A stretch of DNA of 64,000 nucleotides, taken from NCBI GenBank assembly GCA_902576905.1, contig CACGWW010000002.1, positions 62,001 through 126,000 of the forward strand. The letters run 5' to 3'. Shown here piece after piece: positions 62,818 to 64,000 of this stretch (positions within the stretch are counted from its first letter, which is position 1; each line of letters opens with the position of its first letter). This DNA comes from an uncultured Alphaproteobacteria bacterium. Its GTDB lineage: Bacteria; Pseudomonadota; Alphaproteobacteria; Rhodobacterales; Rhodobacteraceae. A program made the position numbers and the translations under genes. The notes beneath the pieces were generated by a model. It saw only the letters and a list, made by a program, of their open reading frames with translations. It was not told the origin of the DNA and searched no databases.

Positions 62818-63639
62818 TTGTTGAAAGTTATTGCTGAAAATTTTGATTATTTGTTCATGAACGCGGGGGTCACCTGAGGCAATTACATCGCCCCCTGTTA
62901 ATGGATAAGACCCGTCAAGATTACTTATAATGCCGCCAGCAGACAAAACAATAGCTTCAGGCGCTCTAATATCATATTCTTGAAGACCAAATTCAATCAC
63001 CGCATCAATACATCCGTCTGCTAGCATAGCATATGCATAACAATCTAAGCCGTACCTATCTAACTTTGAAAGTCTCATTACTTCATCTAAACTGGTTTGA
63101 AATAGTTGGTTTGGAATCGTAGGTGATGACGTTGCAACAACTGCATTAGCTAAACTTCTACATTTTCTGACGATTAAAGACTGTGGATCATCGCTTTTAA
63201 GGTTTCCTTTCTTGAAAGCTTTTCCAAAACCTCCCCAAAAAAGCTCGCCAGTAAATGGCTGATAAATAACGCCCATTATTGGTTTACTGTTTTCGACCAG
63301 AGATAAAAGTATCCCCCATGTTGGAATTCCCGAAATAAAGGCTTTTGTTCCATCAATAGGGTCAATTATCCACGTGAAGTCAGTTGAACCACTTTTCCTT
63401 CCATATTCTTCACCAAGTATGGAGTCATTTGGATAAAGCTTTTCAATCATTTCTCTGATTTTTTTTTCTGCTGATCTATCTGCAACTGTAACTGGATTGA
63501 AAAAGTTCTCGTCTTTATTCTCAATAACCAGATTTTGTTTAAAATAGCCAATTGTTATTTTTCCAGCCTCATGGACAATATCTATCGCGTTCAGAAGAAG
63601 GCTTTGTTTCTCTCGCTCGGTAAAGATTTTTGACCCCAT
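62812..63639 (-). CDS. hisN: Inositol-monophosphatase-family enzyme, histidinol-phosphatase (HisN)-like
   Basis: A 275-residue Mg-dependent phosphatase. Metal ligands are visible in GEEYG (~77-81), WIIDPIDGTKAFISG (~90-104) and the late YDIRAPEAIVLSAGG (Asp at ~220). The KAFISGIPTWG continuation and length fit the HisN type of histidinol-phosphatase better than inositol monophosphatase or CysQ. No his genes are in the window to confirm. It lies convergent to the hydrolase gene. Confidence 0.88.
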   Translation of the reverse strand: MGSKIFTEREKQSLLLNAIDIVHEAGKITIGYFKQNLVIENKDENFFNPVTVADRSAEKKIREMIEKLYPNDSILGEEYGRKSGSTDFTWIIDPIDGTKAFISGIPTWGILLSLVENSKPIMGVIYQPFTGELFWGGFGKAFKKGNLKSDDPQSLIVRKCRSLANAVVATSSPTIPNQLFQTSLDEVMRLSKLDRYGLDCYAYAMLADGCIDAVIEFGLQEYDIRAPEAIVLSAGGIISNLDGSYPLTGGDVIASGDPRVHEQIIKIFSNNFQQL

Positions 63640-63786
63640 GTTTGCTAAATTGGCGTTTTACTTCGTCTTTTCTACCATTTTATTTGATATTTTTTAATCA
63701 AATATTCATTGAATACTTGAAAAAATAGCTTACTTAAACGATATTAAGGATATCATTAACTCAATAATTAATTAGGGGTCAGTAAA

Positions 63787-64000
63787 ATGGCAGAATATCA
63801 AACTGCAAAATCATATGTAGATTCATCTCAGACCATAGATGTAGGTCTTAGAGCCCATATGAACAAGGTATATGGACTTATGTCGTTAGCGATGTTGATA
63901 ACAGGGGCTGTAGCTTACGCAGTGGGCACAACGCCTGCGCTGGTTATGGCAATATTTGGAACATGGCTACAGTGGGTTGTAATGTTAGCGCCACTCGGCG
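63787..64000 (+). CDS. Bax inhibitor-1 family membrane protein, 3' end outside window
   Basis: The first ~71 residues of a BI-1/YccA-type protein. After a polar N-terminus (AEYQTAKSYVDSSQTIDVG) comes LRAHMNKVYGLMSLAMLITG, the family's entry into helix 1, and a second hydrophobic segment (WLQWVVMLAPLG) at the edge. AGGGG lies ten bases before the ATG. Members are inner-membrane proteins, some linked to FtsH or to ion leak. The gene continues beyond the right edge. Confidence 0.9.
   Translation, partial: MAEYQTAKSYVDSSQTIDVGLRAHMNKVYGLMSLAMLITGAVAYAVGTTPALVMAIFGTWLQWVVMLAPLG

Noticed and set aside
1-64000. tRNA/rRNA genes, CRISPR arrays, insertion sequences, prophage
   Set aside because: No cloverleaf, spaced repeat array, transposase or phage structural gene was seen on either strand.

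Overview
The window looks like chromosomal DNA from an AT-rich, probably marine, heterotrophic alphaproteobacterium. The reasons are gene families and gene order: a helicase / S4 RNA-binding protein / FdxA ferredoxin / CarD string typical of Alphaproteobacteria, heterotetrameric sarcosine oxidase (soxBDAG), urtABCDE-urease, a leucine-degradation set, a DmdA-like GcvT protein and carnitine-to-betaine enzymes. No phage, insertion sequence, CRISPR, tRNA or rRNA gene was seen. Base composition was judged by eye and not computed.

Layout. (1) 1-3345: a truncated class I fructose-1,6-bisphosphatase, a small membrane protein, an alpha/beta-hydrolase-adenylate cyclase fusion followed by a stand-alone cyclic-nucleotide-binding protein, and a glutamine amidotransferase whose 5' end is frameshifted. 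(2) 3496-17953 (+): a tightly packed run soxBDAG-fhs-folD-nrtS-SDR-ThDP enzyme-HIUase-like-DmdA-like-BKACE-carnitine dehydrogenase/thioesterase. Read together it can oxidise L-carnitine to glycine betaine, strip N-methyl groups from sarcosine and handle the C1 units on tetrahydrofolate. The SDR, ThDP enzyme and HIUase-like protein in the middle have no obvious place in that route. (3) 17982-30171 (-): urtABCDE-ureDABCEFG for urea uptake and hydrolysis, ending in an enoyl-CoA hydratase (probable liuC) translationally coupled to ureG. ureC carries a +1 frameshift. (4) 30443-46321 (-): a long run of an AMP-forming CoA ligase, a LivGHMKF-type ABC importer, a PaaK-like CoA ligase, thiolase, HSD10-like dehydrogenase, ivd, mccB, mccA and hmgL, which takes leucine and related acyl-CoAs to acetyl-CoA. 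(5) 46438-49934 (-): glycerate kinase, an SDR and a class III aminotransferase. (6) 50109-57491: murein endopeptidase MepA, a small secreted protein, a bactofilin, an orphan protein, an HxlR regulator with a clear promoter/operator, and an ABC-FtsX-AttH trio. (7) 57497-64000: CarD, FdxA, S4 protein, MgpS-like helicase, SCP2 protein, hydrolase, HisN-like phosphatase and a truncated Bax inhibitor-1 protein.

Three points stand out. Three otherwise intact genes are each broken by one extra base in a homopolymer (A5, G7 and C6 in the coding strand), which points to base-calling error or to shared slippage. The urea block appears to sit inside a leucine operon, separating hmgL from the hydratase. 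Both large import operons carry a strong hairpin directly behind the solute-binding-protein gene. No stretch longer than 300 bases lacks a gene.
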